Source: Pirellulaceae bacterium
Lineage (GTDB): Bacteria; Planctomycetota; Planctomycetia; Pirellulales; Pirellulaceae
Assembly: GCA_013002105.1 (NCBI GenBank)
Contig: JABDKS010000854.1
Span: 1 to 19,875 of the forward strand
Length of the DNA: 19,875 nt
Reading direction: 5' to 3'
In this document: positions 1 through 7,719 of the stretch, one piece after another
Numbering within the stretch: position 1 is the first letter of the stretch
Layout of the letters: each line of letters starts with the position of its first letter
Position numbers and translations under genes: made by a program
The notes under the pieces: generated by a model
Told to the model about the DNA's origin: nothing
Seen by the model: the letters and a program-made list of their open reading frames with translations, nothing else
Database searches by the model: none

Positions 1-658
1 GGGTCGGACGAATGGCGGGTACGCCGTTGTGGACGACCGTCACGTTGTCCGGGGCCGCTCCGTTGGCGATGCAGTCGGCACGCAAACTATTGGAGACGGT
101 GATCAGATGTTTGCAGGATCGCAACGAGGTTCTCTCGATCCATGCATTCAATCGATTGGACCATTGTCGATTGGAGTCGCGTGCGGCAGGGCTATGAACG
201 TGATAGACCCAAGGGATGCCAGAGCATCGCGATGCCAGCGCTGCGATCATCGCCGTGCGTGGCGTGTGTGCATGCAGTAAATGGTAGTTTTGCGCCGCGA
301 CAAGGCGTTTGATTTGCAACGCAGGCCTGAGATCGAATCGATTGTTCATCTCGGTGTCAAAGCTTCTGCCCCAGTTGCCGTCTTGTTCTTGGACCATCGC
401 GGAAAACTTGCCCGGTTTGACGCAGGCGAAGTCGGCCGTCACGCCGTACTTTGGCAAGCAACGCCCGAGATGCGATTGGACCCGCTCGGCGCCGGAGAAG
501 TGTTCGCCGTTGACCAGATGGAGGACGCGAACGCGTGACTGGGGTGGCTCGATGCCGGTTGGGATGCTTGACGGTGTGATGCCAATAACGGGGGCACCCT
601 GAGCATTTCCGAGCAGGTCCGGGCAAAATGGTTGCGGGCCAGTGTCGCAATTTGACAT
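1..658 (-). CDS. Family 4 glycosyltransferase, N-terminal part (truncated by the left window edge)
   Basis: An open frame on the minus strand begins at the ATG at 656-658 and runs without a stop off the left edge, giving 219 complete codons. It is the first ATG after an upstream in-frame TAG at 716-718. After a variable N-terminus of about 40 residues the protein reads RVRVLHLVNGEHFSGAERV, the first beta strand and glycine/acidic turn typical of GT4 (GT-B fold) enzymes. Further on it has LLHAHTPRTAMIAAL, WVYHVHSP and HLITVSNSLRADCI, then VTVVHNGV, which is the usual end of the acceptor-binding N-terminal domain. The nucleotide-sugar-binding C-terminal domain lies outside the window. Such enzymes transfer sugars from NDP-sugars to lipid or polysaccharide acceptors at the inner membrane. 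The acceptor and sugar cannot be told from this half. Family assignment is firm; no ribosome-binding site is visible. Confidence 0.85.
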   Translation of the reverse strand, partial: MSNCDTGPQPFCPDLLGNAQGAPVIGITPSSIPTGIEPPQSRVRVLHLVNGEHFSGAERVQSHLGRCLPKYGVTADFACVKPGKFSAMVQEQDGNWGRSFDTEMNNRFDLRPALQIKRLVAAQNYHLLHAHTPRTAMIAALASRCSGIPWVYHVHSPAARDSNRQWSNRLNAWIERTSLRSCKHLITVSNSLRADCIANGAAPDNVTVVHNGVPAIRPT

Positions 659-961
659 GGATGCGGAGCGTCCGATGAGGAAAGTGACGCGATATTTCGC
701 GGTAAGTTTTGGCGGCTACACAAGCATTCCACGTGATGCGGGCTCAGGTCGCTGCTTCGTCAAGTCGCGTGGCACCGATAGCGTTTGCCTGCCCGGTCGC
801 GACGAATGTGCCGATTAGCCGATCCAGCGAGCCTTCGCATGCTCGATGCATTGGCTTGATGGATCGCTGGGACCGCCACTGGGGAAACCGTCCCAGTTGC
901 GGTAAATTGGCTCCCTGATCGTCTTGCACCAAACCGTCCCCCCCAGCCGAAAACGACTCCA
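659..961. other. Intergenic region between divergent glycosyltransferase and leuB
   Basis: About 300 bases without a convincing gene. It must hold the promoters for the minus-strand glycosyltransferase and the plus-strand leuB. I could not pick a good -35/-10 pair for either. The part nearest leuB carries an inverted repeat and a 10-base direct repeat, described separately. Short open frames crossing this region have no recognisable protein character. Confidence 0.6.
867..896. repeat. Inverted repeat upstream of leuB
   Basis: CTGGGAC at 867-873 is the exact reverse complement of GTCCCAG at 890-896, separated by 16 bases. The right arm overlaps AAACCGTCCC (885-894), which recurs as a direct repeat at 931-940, about 20 bases before the leuB start. 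The arrangement could be a regulator-binding site or a leader hairpin for leuB. Only the sequence symmetry is seen; the role is inferred. Confidence 0.35.
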
Positions 962-2044
962 TTGAAAGCTTCCATTGTCTTGCTGCCCGGTGATGGCATC
1001 GGCCCCGAAATTGTCGAACAAGCTCGTCACGTGCTCGAAAGCATCGCAAACCAGTTTGGCCACGAATTCTCCTTCTCGTCGCACATGATCGGCGGAATCG
1101 CGATCGATCAGTGCGGTGATCCGTTGCCTCAGGAAACGATCGACGCGTGCAAAGCAAGCGATGCGATTTTGCTGGGTGCCGTTGGCGGGCCGAAATGGGA
1201 CGATCCCTCCGCCAAGACACGCCCGGAAGCCGGTCTGTTAAAGATTCGCAAAGAGCTTGGTCTGTTCGCGAACTTGCGGCCGATTCGTTTGTTCGACGAA
1301 CTGGTCGACGCATCGCCACTGAAACGCGAGATCATCGAAGGCACGGATATTCTGTTTTTGCGTGAACTGACCGGCGGCATCTATTTTGGTCAGTCGGGTC
1401 GCAGTGGATCGGGCGCTGACGAATCGGCGTACCAATCGATGGTTTACAGTGTTTATGAAGTCGAACGGATTGTTCGGATGGCTGCCAAAGCTGCACAGCA
1501 GCGCGACGGACGTCTGACCAGTGTCGACAAAGCCAACGTGTTGGAACCGAGTCGGTTGTGGCGACAAGTTGCCGCTCGCGTGATGGCCGACGAGTTTCCG
1601 GATGTGAAATATGATGTCGTCTTGGTCGATGCGATGGCGATGCATTTGATCAATCGCCCCAAAGACTTTGATGTCGTTGTGACGGGAAACATGTTCGGAG
1701 ACATTTTGACCGACGAAGCGTCCATGTTGCCCGGTTCGTTGGGAATGTTGCCGAGTGCGTCGTTGGGTGACAGTGGTCCTGGCTTGTACGAACCGATTCA
1801 CGGTTCGGCTCCCGACATTGCCGGCAAAGGCATCGCGAATCCACTGGCCACGATTTTGGCTGCCGCCATGTTGTTGCGTCATTCGTTGAACTTGAATGCG
1901 GAAGCCGAAGCGATCGAAGACGCCGTGGCACAAGTTCTGGCCGATGGGTTGCGAACGGCCGACATCGCTCGTGGCGGCAAAGCGACCGGTACGCAGGAGA
2001 TGGGAACCGCAGTCGTCGAGCGATTGGCGAAGGTTCAGGCTTAA
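962..2044 (+). CDS. leuB: 3-isopropylmalate dehydrogenase
   Basis: Catalyses NAD-dependent oxidation and decarboxylation of 3-isopropylmalate to 2-oxoisocaproate, the third step of leucine synthesis, in the cytoplasm. The 360-residue length fits the family. Seen in the sequence: the [12 protein letters not shown] opening (residues 7-18), substrate arginines in the expected places (R96, R106, R134), the catalytic tyrosine in GGIYFG (Y141), the catalytic lysine in [14 protein letters not shown] (K190), and metal-binding aspartates D223 ([11 protein letters not shown]), D247 and D251 ([13 protein letters not shown]). The C-terminal [14 protein letters not shown] is the NAD-specificity loop. The start is a TTG at 962: it gives the usual family N-terminus and no ATG lies just upstream. 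No leuA, leuC or leuD is adjacent, so the gene stands apart from the rest of the leucine pathway. Function is certain. Confidence 0.97.
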   Translation: MKASIVLLPGDGIGPEIVEQARHVLESIANQFGHEFSFSSHMIGGIAIDQCGDPLPQETIDACKASDAILLGAVGGPKWDDPSAKTRPEAGLLKIRKELGLFANLRPIRLFDELVDASPLKREIIEGTDILFLRELTGGIYFGQSGRSGSGADESAYQSMVYSVYEVERIVRMAAKAAQQRDGRLTSVDKANVLEPSRLWRQVAARVMADEFPDVKYDVVLVDAMAMHLINRPKDFDVVVTGNMFGDILTDEASMLPGSLGMLPSASLGDSGPGLYEPIHGSAPDIAGKGIANPLATILAAAMLLRHSLNLNAEAEAIEDAVAQVLADGLRTADIARGGKATGTQEMGTAVVERLAKVQA

Positions 2045-2143
2045 CCAATCGATGCATCGCAGATTCAGTCCTGACGCGACGGCGTCGAGAATCACTCGGG
2101 TCGAACGATTTTGACAAGCAACATTCCAACGACAGCCATTGCT

Positions 2144-3202
2144 ATGAACGACTTGGCTTCCACGTATTGGGCAACGGTGATTATCGTCACCAATACCGAA
2201 TGGCTTAGCGCCAATACTTGGTTGCTGCTGGCAGTCATCTTGATCGCGTTGGGGATTGCCTCGACCGTCGGTTTTCTCCTGTCGCGTCGCGAAAATTTGG
2301 GGATTGGTTCGGCGATCTTGCGTCGGTTCAATCACAAATTGCGCGTCTGGTGGATGATGGCAGCCATCTTTTTGTTTGGTTTTTTGCTGCACCGTATTGG
2401 CGTGGTCGTGCTGTTTGGTCTTGTTTCGTTTTGGGCGTTGCGCGAATTCATCACGATGACACCCACGAGGCGCGGCGATCACCGAACCCTGTTTTGGGTG
2501 TTCTTTATTTTCACGCCGTTGCAGTATTTGTTGATTGGACTTGGCAGTCATCCGCCCACTTGGTTGGGCGCCGCCAGCGAGATTGATTACTACGGTTTTT
2601 ACAGCATCATGATTCCCGTCTACGCCAGTTTGTTTATTCCGGCACGTGCGGCAATCGCGGGCGACTACAAACGATTCCTCGAACGCAGCGCCAAGATCCA
2701 ATTCGGATTGCTGATCTGCGTGTATTCGCTCAGCTATGCTCCCGCACTCTTGGACTTGCCATTGATGCGGACTGGCGGCGAACCATGGCGAGGCAGTAAT
2801 GTCAGTGTGCTGGTATTCTTTGTTTTGATCTCGCAACTCGCCACCGTCATGGAACGGGCCTGGGGAAAACTTGCCGGTCGCCATGTAATCGCCGAAAAGA
2901 TCAATGCGTCACGGACGTGGGAAGGATTCCTGGGTTCGATGGTCAGCACGGGATTGATCTCTGCAGCATTGTTTTGGGCAACGCCGTTTCATCCTTGGGA
3001 AGCCGGCGTGTTGGGTGCCGTCGTAACGGTGATGGCGTGTGCCGGCACGATGACGATGAGCGCGATTAAACGGGACCGCGGCGTGACCGATACCGGAACA
3101 TTGGTGCAAGGCCATGCCGGTGTGTTAGATCAGATTGATAATATTTGTTTTGCCGCCCCGGTCTTCTATCACCTGACCCGATTTTTCTTTACCGATATCT
3201 AA
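2144..3202 (+). CDS. CdsA/YnbB-like phosphatidate cytidylyltransferase
   Basis: A polytopic membrane protein of 352 residues with roughly eight hydrophobic segments. The C-terminal signature SAIKRDRGVTDTGTLVQGHA (about residues 305-325), followed by GVLDQIDN, marks the CDP-diglyceride synthase family, which makes CDP-diacylglycerol from phosphatidate and CTP for phospholipid synthesis. The fold resembles the E. coli YnbB branch more than CdsA, judging from the long N-terminus and the IDNICFAAPVFYHL ending. Some signature positions differ from the consensus: K-D is T-D, HGG is HAG, and D-R is D-Q. I chose the ATG at 2144; an in-frame TTG at 2111 would add 11 residues of poor character. It starts 99 bases after leuB, across a small GACGC/GCGTC hairpin at 2073-2086, and ends 12 bases before the TatD gene, so those two are probably one operon. 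Confidence 0.85.
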   Translation: MNDLASTYWATVIIVTNTEWLSANTWLLLAVILIALGIASTVGFLLSRRENLGIGSAILRRFNHKLRVWWMMAAIFLFGFLLHRIGVVVLFGLVSFWALREFITMTPTRRGDHRTLFWVFFIFTPLQYLLIGLGSHPPTWLGAASEIDYYGFYSIMIPVYASLFIPARAAIAGDYKRFLERSAKIQFGLLICVYSLSYAPALLDLPLMRTGGEPWRGSNVSVLVFFVLISQLATVMERAWGKLAGRHVIAEKINASRTWEGFLGSMVSTGLISAALFWATPFHPWEAGVLGAVVTVMACAGTMTMSAIKRDRGVTDTGTLVQGHAGVLDQIDNICFAAPVFYHLTRFFFTDI

Positions 3203-3214
3203 CGTTTGTTCTTT

Positions 3215-3994
3215 ATGCCACTGACGCTTTTTGATACGCACGCCCATCTGAATGTCGACGCATTCAACGAGAATGTTGACGAAGTCGTCCAGCGAGCCAA
3301 AGATGCAGGATTAGTGGGAATTGCCGTGATTGGAATCGATGTCGCGACGAGCCGTCGGGCATGCGATCTGGCGGTCGCGCACCCGGGATTCCTGTATGCG
3401 GTCGTCGGAATTCAGCCCAACAGCTTGGCGACTGCCGGCGATCAGGATTGGGAAGTCATCCAGGAGATGTCGGGGCTGCCGGGAGTACGCGCGATCGGCG
3501 AAACCGGACTCGATTGCTATTGGGACGACACACCGATCGACATGCAGCACGAATATTTTGATCGGCACATGCAGCTATGCCGTCAAACGTCGCTACCGAT
3601 GGTGATCCACATGCGCGAAAGCGGCGACTTGATCGCCAGTCAACTTGCCAGACAACCTTCGGTGCCGCCGGGCATCATGCATTCCTTTACCGGTGATCAG
3701 GCATTGGCGACGACTTGTTTGGAAATGGGGCTGCACATCAGTTTTGCCGGCATGGTGACGTTCAAAAAGAGTGACGATTTGCGTGCGATCGCCAAAATGG
3801 TTCCCGAAGACCGCCTATTGGTCGAGACCGATTCGCCCTATCTGAGTCCGGAACCGTTTCGCGGAAAACGACCCAATGAACCGGCTCGCGTGGCACACAC
3901 CCTGCGGTGTCTGGCGGACGTGCGGGGCGTCTCGGCGGAGCATCTCGCTGACGCGACCACTGAAAATGCGCGGCGGATATTTCAGCTGCCTTGA
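3215..3994 (+). CDS. TatD-family metal-dependent hydrolase (deoxyribonuclease type)
   Basis: A 259-residue TIM-barrel hydrolase of the amidohydrolase superfamily; relatives are Mg/Mn-dependent DNases (E. coli TatD, YcfH). All six expected metal ligands are visible: H9 and H11 in FDTHAHLN, E96 in AIGETGLDCYWD, H132 in VIHMRES, H156 in IMHSFTGD and D206 in LLVETDSPYLSPEPFRG. One family hallmark differs: the usual GxHPH stretch reads GIQPN at 65-69, with Q replacing the conserved His; this position is not one of the six metal ligands. The ATG at 3215 places the HAH motif at the expected distance from the N-terminus; a TTG at 3206 is the only alternative. It follows the cytidylyltransferase by 12 bases and is probably co-transcribed. 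It converges on the MazG-like gene across 28 bases. The physiological substrate is not predictable. Confidence 0.93.
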   Translation: MPLTLFDTHAHLNVDAFNENVDEVVQRAKDAGLVGIAVIGIDVATSRRACDLAVAHPGFLYAVVGIQPNSLATAGDQDWEVIQEMSGLPGVRAIGETGLDCYWDDTPIDMQHEYFDRHMQLCRQTSLPMVIHMRESGDLIASQLARQPSVPPGIMHSFTGDQALATTCLEMGLHISFAGMVTFKKSDDLRAIAKMVPEDRLLVETDSPYLSPEPFRGKRPNEPARVAHTLRCLADVRGVSAEHLADATTENARRIFQLP

Positions 3995-4022
3995 TGCCAG
4001 GTGTCCAATGGACCGCGATGCG

Positions 4023-4361
4023 TCACGCCGGCGGCGGGTACTTGACCGCATTGCGAATCATTTTCGCGCGCAAGGCTTCGCTAAGGTCAATGTCCATCGC
4101 GTTGGCGATGGCGATCACATAGGCAAGGCAATCGGCCAGTTCCTCGCCAACATCGTGTTTCTTGGCTGGATCATTGGCGGTATCAGTTGATTCGTCCAGC
4201 GTGAGCCATTGGAAGTGTTCCATTAACTCGCCGGCTTCGATGGCCAGCGACATCGACAGGTTCTTGGGGTTGTGGAATCGTTGCCACTGGCGTTGAGCGA
4301 CAAAATTCTGCACCAATTCTCGTAATTCGTACACCGTCGTCGATGTGTCCGTGTTGGTCAT
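4023..4361 (-). CDS. MazG-like nucleotide pyrophosphohydrolase
   Basis: A 112-residue all-alpha NTP pyrophosphatase of the MazG/RS21-C6 type, which hydrolyses (d)NTPs to NMP and pyrophosphate and is thought to clean the nucleotide pool. The metal-binding pattern is present: the first EXXE at E42-E45 (LAIEAGELMEHFQW) and the second acidic pair in VGEELADCLAYV (E73/E74, D77), separated by a typical spacing. The N-terminal LRELVQNFVAQRQW and the NPKNLSMSL stretch are typical of the small single-domain members, closest to dCTPase-like proteins. Substrate specificity cannot be read from sequence. It is divergent from the membrane-anchored gene at 4423, with 61 bases between the two ATGs that must contain both promoters. 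No toxin-antitoxin partner is adjacent, so a mazEF link is unlikely. Confidence 0.92.
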   Translation of the reverse strand: MTNTDTSTTVYELRELVQNFVAQRQWQRFHNPKNLSMSLAIEAGELMEHFQWLTLDESTDTANDPAKKHDVGEELADCLAYVIAIANAMDIDLSEALRAKMIRNAVKYPPPA

Positions 4362-4422
4362 GACTGATTCTCAATTCAATTTCCCTGTCCAAGATAGGCC
4401 GACAGTTTACAATCTTTGGGTC

Positions 4423-5094
4423 ATGTCATCAGGATCCGAAATCGAATCGTCGCGGCTTCAATTGAGTCTTCGAGACTTGCTGATGCTGGTAGCGATGGTC
4501 GCGCTGGCGATTGGCTACTGGTCCACGTATCGGCGGTTGCAGCGCAGTGAGGCGGAGTTGGCCCAGTTGCGATTATCGACCGGTTATTTGGCGCCCAGCG
4601 AGGCGGCGCAGATTGCAGCGGTGCGGGCGCCCAGCGAGCAGCCGCTTACCTATCGAGTGCGGGTCCGCGTGCCAGATCAGCCCCGTTATCGCGTCGCCTA
4701 CAGTTCGCTTTGGGAAAAAGACGCGGCGAATCCGGAATGGTTTGCCGCGGTCGACTTGCCGCCCGGCGAGTCACTGGTGACGGTGCGGGTCGCAAAGGAC
4801 CCCCGCGACGAACGTTGGAAAATCGTTGCCGCAGTTCAATCCGAGCGGGGAACCAGACGATTTTCTACGGTCTTGCCGGATGAACACGCTAGCGTGTTTC
4901 GGGAATCTCATGACGCGATCAGCACCGGCGTGGGACGTCAAACGGTCGCTGTCGCCAAGAACCAGTCGCTCCGATTGCTGGACGAACGATGGCTGGTCGG
5001 CGAAGGCAGCTTGTTGTTGTACGGTGATAGGGCACCCCGGCGAGACCAAATTGGCATTTACGCCGAGTTGCAACCTGATATTGGCCCGTTATAG
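4423..5094 (+). CDS. Membrane-anchored protein of unknown function
   Basis: Not a family I can name. The 223-residue product has one hydrophobic segment at about residues 15-33, SLRDLLMLVAMVALAIGYW, a style of N-terminal anchor that is very common in planctomycete proteins. It is followed by a short charged helix (YRRLQRSEAELAQLR) that may be coiled coil. The rest, about 170 residues, is soluble and beta-rich (TYRVRVRVP, RYRVAYSSLWE, LVTVRVAKDPRD, ERWKIVAAVQS). This suggests a small sandwich-like domain on the far side of the membrane, which is inference. I chose the ATG at 4423 because earlier in-frame ATGs (4345, 4360) would overlap the divergent MazG-like gene. A TACAAT hexamer lies only 10 bases upstream at 4408-4413. 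Confidence 0.75.
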   Translation: MSSGSEIESSRLQLSLRDLLMLVAMVALAIGYWSTYRRLQRSEAELAQLRLSTGYLAPSEAAQIAAVRAPSEQPLTYRVRVRVPDQPRYRVAYSSLWEKDAANPEWFAAVDLPPGESLVTVRVAKDPRDERWKIVAAVQSERGTRRFSTVLPDEHASVFRESHDAISTGVGRQTVAVAKNQSLRLLDERWLVGEGSLLLYGDRAPRRDQIGIYAELQPDIGPL

Positions 5095-5193
5095 GCTCGT
5101 GTATCGTTCGGTTACTGATGTGCATCTGTCGCGGACGAGCATGTTACGATTCATTGTCCATGCACGAATTTTTCCCCACCCCACAAAGACTTC

Positions 5194-6627
5194 ATGCCAC
5201 GCGATTTTTTGAAGGGCGCCGCTGACGAATACGATGTTGTCGTGATCGGAAGTGGTCTGGCCGGAATGACGTCTGCCAACATTCTTGGTCGCGCGGGTCA
5301 TCGGGTCCTGCTGCTTGAACAGCATTACAAACTTGGCGGTTTGGCGACTTGGTTTCTGCGGCCCGGCGGACACATCTTTGATGTTTCGCTGCACGGTTTC
5401 CCGCACGGCATGATCAAATCGTGTCGTCGCTACTGGAGTCGTGATATCGCCGATCGAATCGTCCAGCTAAAGAACATTCGATTCGATAATCCGCAATTTT
5501 CGCTAACAACGACCTTCAATCGCGAAGACTTCACGCGTTTGCTGACGAGTGATTTCGGTATCGATCCTGGGACGGTTACGGAGTTTTTCGACACTGCACG
5601 CAGCATGAACTTTTACGATGACCAAAACACAACGACGCGACAGCTCTTTGATCGATTCTTTCCAGGCAGGGACGATGTGGTGCGGCTGCTGATGGAGCCG
5701 ATTACCTACGCCAATGGATCGACATTGGAAGACCCCGCGATTACTTATGGAATCGTGTTCAGTAACTTTATGAGCAAAGGGGTGTTTATCTACGAAGGTG
5801 GAACAGAAGACCTTGTTGCACGAATGAAAAAAGAACTCACCGCCAATGGGGTCGATATCCGGATCAATTGCGGCGTCGACCAAATCGAAGTCAACAATGG
5901 CAAAGTGTCCGGGGTCGAAGTCAACGGCCGCAAGATTCGTTGCCGTGCGGTAGTCAGCAACGCGAATCTGCGAACGACAATTTTGAAAATGATCGGCACA
6001 GAGAAGCTCGATCGCGATTTCGTCGAGCGGACCGAGGCGGTGCGATTGAACAATAGCAGCACGCAGGTCTATATGGCGTTGAAGGAGGGCGAGGAAATTG
6101 ACGAGTCGTCCGGCGATCTATTCTTTACCAGTACAGCCGAAGAATTCAGTACCGAGCTATTGCTCAGCCGCGACATTACCAGTCGTACGTTCAGTTTTTA
6201 TTATCCCCGCACTCGACCGCACAAGAAAAAAGAACGCTTTGCCATCGTCAGCAGTACGAATGCCAACTGGTCGGATTGGTCCGATCTGAACGACGAAGAC
6301 TATCAGAAAAGCAAGGACGACCTGGTGGAAACGACCATCGAGGCGTTGGAGAAGTACATTCCCGGCGTGCGACAAAAAATCGATCGCGCCGAAGCGGCCA
6401 CGCCACGGACCTTTAATCATTACACCCGTCACGAAATGGGCGCCAGCTTCGGGACCAAATTCGAGGGGCTGGGAGTCAGTCGAGAATTACCGCAACAAAT
6501 AGGTGGGATGTACCACGCAGGAAGCGTCGGGATCATCATGAGTGGTTGGCTGGGCGCGATCAATTACGGCGTGATTGTCAGCAACGAAGTCGATCAGATG
6601 TTGCTCAATGAATCGTCGCCCGTCTGA
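5194..6627 (+). CDS. FAD-dependent oxidoreductase of the phytoene desaturase / retinol saturase type
   Basis: A 477-residue flavoprotein. The N-terminus has the dinucleotide-binding fold [19 protein letters not shown] (residues 14-32), followed by the acidic end of the second strand ([12 protein letters not shown]). The C-terminal FAD-contact region reads [20 protein letters not shown] (from about residue 440). This architecture is shared by carotenoid desaturases and isomerases (CrtI, CrtN, CrtH) and all-trans-retinol 13,14-reductases. The [11 protein letters not shown] stretch and the absence of a signal peptide make me favour the RetSat/isomerase side. Substrates are long polyenes in the membrane; a role in carotenoid or related isoprenoid metabolism is inference. 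No phytoene or squalene synthase neighbours are present. The gene is alone on its strand, 99 bases after the preceding gene, and converges on the globin gene. No ribosome-binding site precedes the ATG. Confidence 0.82.
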   Translation: MPRDFLKGAADEYDVVVIGSGLAGMTSANILGRAGHRVLLLEQHYKLGGLATWFLRPGGHIFDVSLHGFPHGMIKSCRRYWSRDIADRIVQLKNIRFDNPQFSLTTTFNREDFTRLLTSDFGIDPGTVTEFFDTARSMNFYDDQNTTTRQLFDRFFPGRDDVVRLLMEPITYANGSTLEDPAITYGIVFSNFMSKGVFIYEGGTEDLVARMKKELTANGVDIRINCGVDQIEVNNGKVSGVEVNGRKIRCRAVVSNANLRTTILKMIGTEKLDRDFVERTEAVRLNNSSTQVYMALKEGEEIDESSGDLFFTSTAEEFSTELLLSRDITSRTFSFYYPRTRPHKKKERFAIVSSTNANWSDWSDLNDEDYQKSKDDLVETTIEALEKYIPGVRQKIDRAEAATPRTFNHYTRHEMGASFGTKFEGLGVSRELPQQIGGMYHAGSVGIIMSGWLGAINYGVIVSNEVDQMLLNESSPV

Positions 6628-6671
6628 GTTGACAGGCTGTCTGAGTAAACCGGCTGTCGCGATCCATTTCT

Positions 6672-7055
6672 TCAGCCGTCGACGTTTGCTTCGCCCGTGA
6701 TCTTATCTTTAAAGGTCGCAAGTCGCCCGAGAGAGTTGTCGATGTCTCGTGCGGCGGCACCGTTTGCTTCTAATGCGTCGGCAAAGTGACTGCAAAACTT
6801 TGCGAAGTGGTGGCCGGTGATTCCACGTCCGCGATGAATCTCATTGAGTTCCCTGCCGTCATAGTGAACCGGACCGTCCAAAGCGGCCGTCAGGAACTCA
6901 TATTGCATCTTGCGCAACCGTTCCATCGGAACGTTCTCGAAAAAAGGCGCCAACTCGGGATCTTCCAACACACGACGATACATTTCTTCAACGATGTTCT
7001 TGATCCCGCTAGTGCCGCCGAGGCGGTCAAATAGGGTGTCGGTTTCATTATTCAT
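6672..7055 (-). CDS. Group I truncated hemoglobin (trHb)
   Basis: A 127-residue cytoplasmic 2-on-2 globin. The sequence aligns by eye with the TrHbN type: DTLFDRLGGTSGIKNIV at the start, a tyrosine in EEMYRRVLED (Y26, helix B position 10), Leu47 and Gln51 at the distal E7/E11 positions, the glycine-containing DGP turn, and the proximal haem histidine H74 in NEIHRGRGITGHHF. The B10 Tyr/E11 Gln pair is the pocket known from mycobacterial TrHbN, which dioxygenates nitric oxide; NO scavenging is therefore a reasonable expectation but not shown here. The ATG at 7055 is preferred over upstream in-frame ATGs at 7157 and 7112, because those would lie deep inside the cytochrome gene. It overlaps the 3' end of that gene by 8 bp (ATGAATAA), so translation is probably coupled. 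Confidence 0.93.
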   Translation of the reverse strand: MNNETDTLFDRLGGTSGIKNIVEEMYRRVLEDPELAPFFENVPMERLRKMQYEFLTAALDGPVHYDGRELNEIHRGRGITGHHFAKFCSHFADALEANGAAARDIDNSLGRLATFKDKITGEANVDG

Positions 7056-7539
7056 TCGATGGCTTTGCTCTGGGCGTTCTTTCGGGCCATTGGGCCGGTA
7101 TGAATCGGACATCGCCCGCTTCGTTGGGACCCGCAAGTCGCAGCGAGTCGCGCACATGGTTGTGGCATCGGACGCAAGTTGTCGTCATGCTCAAATAGGT
7201 AAACGTGACCCCGTCATGGTTTCGCGTCGCCGCCAACTGTTCCAGTTCGCTGCACTGACGTCGAAACTCTTCAGCAAAGTGTTCGTACACGCCGTCGCGG
7301 GCACGCGGCCATTCGGCGGCCTCGCTGATCCGTTTCATCTCGCGGGCGCCTTGAGCAATCAGCCGAAAATCCTTCCTCAAAACTCCAGCCAGCACGTTTT
7401 GCGAATGGGTCAATTTGGATCGCATCAGCGCCCCCGATGCATCATTGATACGGTGGGCGGGCGGATCCGCATGCAACCACCAAGTGCTCGTCAACGTCAA
7501 AAGGCAAACAGTCGCAATCAATATTTTCGTCCGTGACAC
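7048..7539 (-). CDS. Exported monohaem cytochrome c, c'/c556-like
   Basis: The 163-residue product has a signal peptide (hydrophobic ILIATVCLLTLTSTWWLHA, residues 7-25), an all-helical body, and a haem-attachment motif CVRCH at residues 122-126 near the C-terminus, as in the four-helix cytochrome c'/c556 group. Met39 in ASGALMRSKLTHSQNVL sits where c556-type proteins have their sixth haem ligand. The start is a GTG at 7539, supported by a good AGGAG ribosome-binding site eight bases upstream and by the position of the signal peptide; an upstream extension in the same frame has neither. Expected to be periplasmic. Proteins with this MR-KL-SQ-VL pattern are frequent in planctomycetes in my experience, with no assigned role. 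It is the first gene of an overlapping pair with the truncated hemoglobin, suggesting a shared job in gas or redox handling. Confidence 0.85.
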   Translation of the reverse strand: MSRTKILIATVCLLTLTSTWWLHADPPAHRINDASGALMRSKLTHSQNVLAGVLRKDFRLIAQGAREMKRISEAAEWPRARDGVYEHFAEEFRRQCSELEQLAATRNHDGVTFTYLSMTTTCVRCHNHVRDSLRLAGPNEAGDVRFIPAQWPERTPRAKPSNE

Positions 7540-7673
7540 AATTCTTTCTCCTGCTGTGGCTAGTCCGCACAAGGCGTCCTGCAAAGTGATCCAGTCGTCG
7601 CACATTGTAAGAAGCAAGTTCAAGGCCAACGATGGCAGTCCGCCCAATGGAGATCAAATTGTTCTGATTTGGA

Positions 7674-7692
7674 ATGTTGGTCGATCCAACAT
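7674..7692. repeat. Perfect inverted repeat, 7-bp arms
   Basis: ATGTTGG (7674-7680) and CCAACAT (7686-7692) are exact reverse complements around TCGAT. It lies 135 bases upstream of the cytochrome GTG, reading on the minus strand. The size suits either a dimeric regulator site or a leader hairpin. Confidence 0.4.
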
Positions 7693-7699
7693 CGATACA

Positions 7700-7719
7700 A
7701 ATGTGCTTTTTCGCACACT
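7700..7719. repeat. Inverted repeat around a T-rich loop
   Basis: TGTGC (7702-7706) and GCACA (7713-7717) pair around TTTTTC. On the minus strand the stem extends to seven pairs with one G-T. It sits eight bases from the neighbouring repeat at 7674-7692, so the two form a tandem hairpin array. Confidence 0.35.

Noticed and set aside
744..1319. A 191-codon minus-strand open frame upstream of and into leuB
   Set aside because: Arg-rich, low-complexity composition with no motif, and overlaps the conserved start of leuB on the other strand.
1238..2884. A 548-codon open frame on the minus strand across leuB and the cytidylyltransferase gene
   Set aside because: It is antisense to two genes with unmistakable family signatures, is rich in Gln, Arg and His without domain-like character, and spans the gap between them. 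It is a by-product of plus-strand codon bias.
4023..4361. MazG-like protein as part of a toxin-antitoxin or phage-defence system
   Set aside because: No mazE/mazF-like or defence gene is adjacent; small MazG-like enzymes are common housekeeping proteins.
5095..5140. GCTCGT/ACGAGC pairing downstream of the membrane-anchored protein gene
   Set aside because: The six-base arms are 34 bases apart with no supporting inner structure; likely chance.
6635..6678. Repeats GGCTGTC (6635, 6652) and a CGGCTG/CAGCCG pair as a bidirectional terminator between the FAD oxidoreductase and globin genes
   Set aside because: The loop is 16 bases, the stem only six pairs, no T-run follows, and the right arm lies inside the globin coding end.
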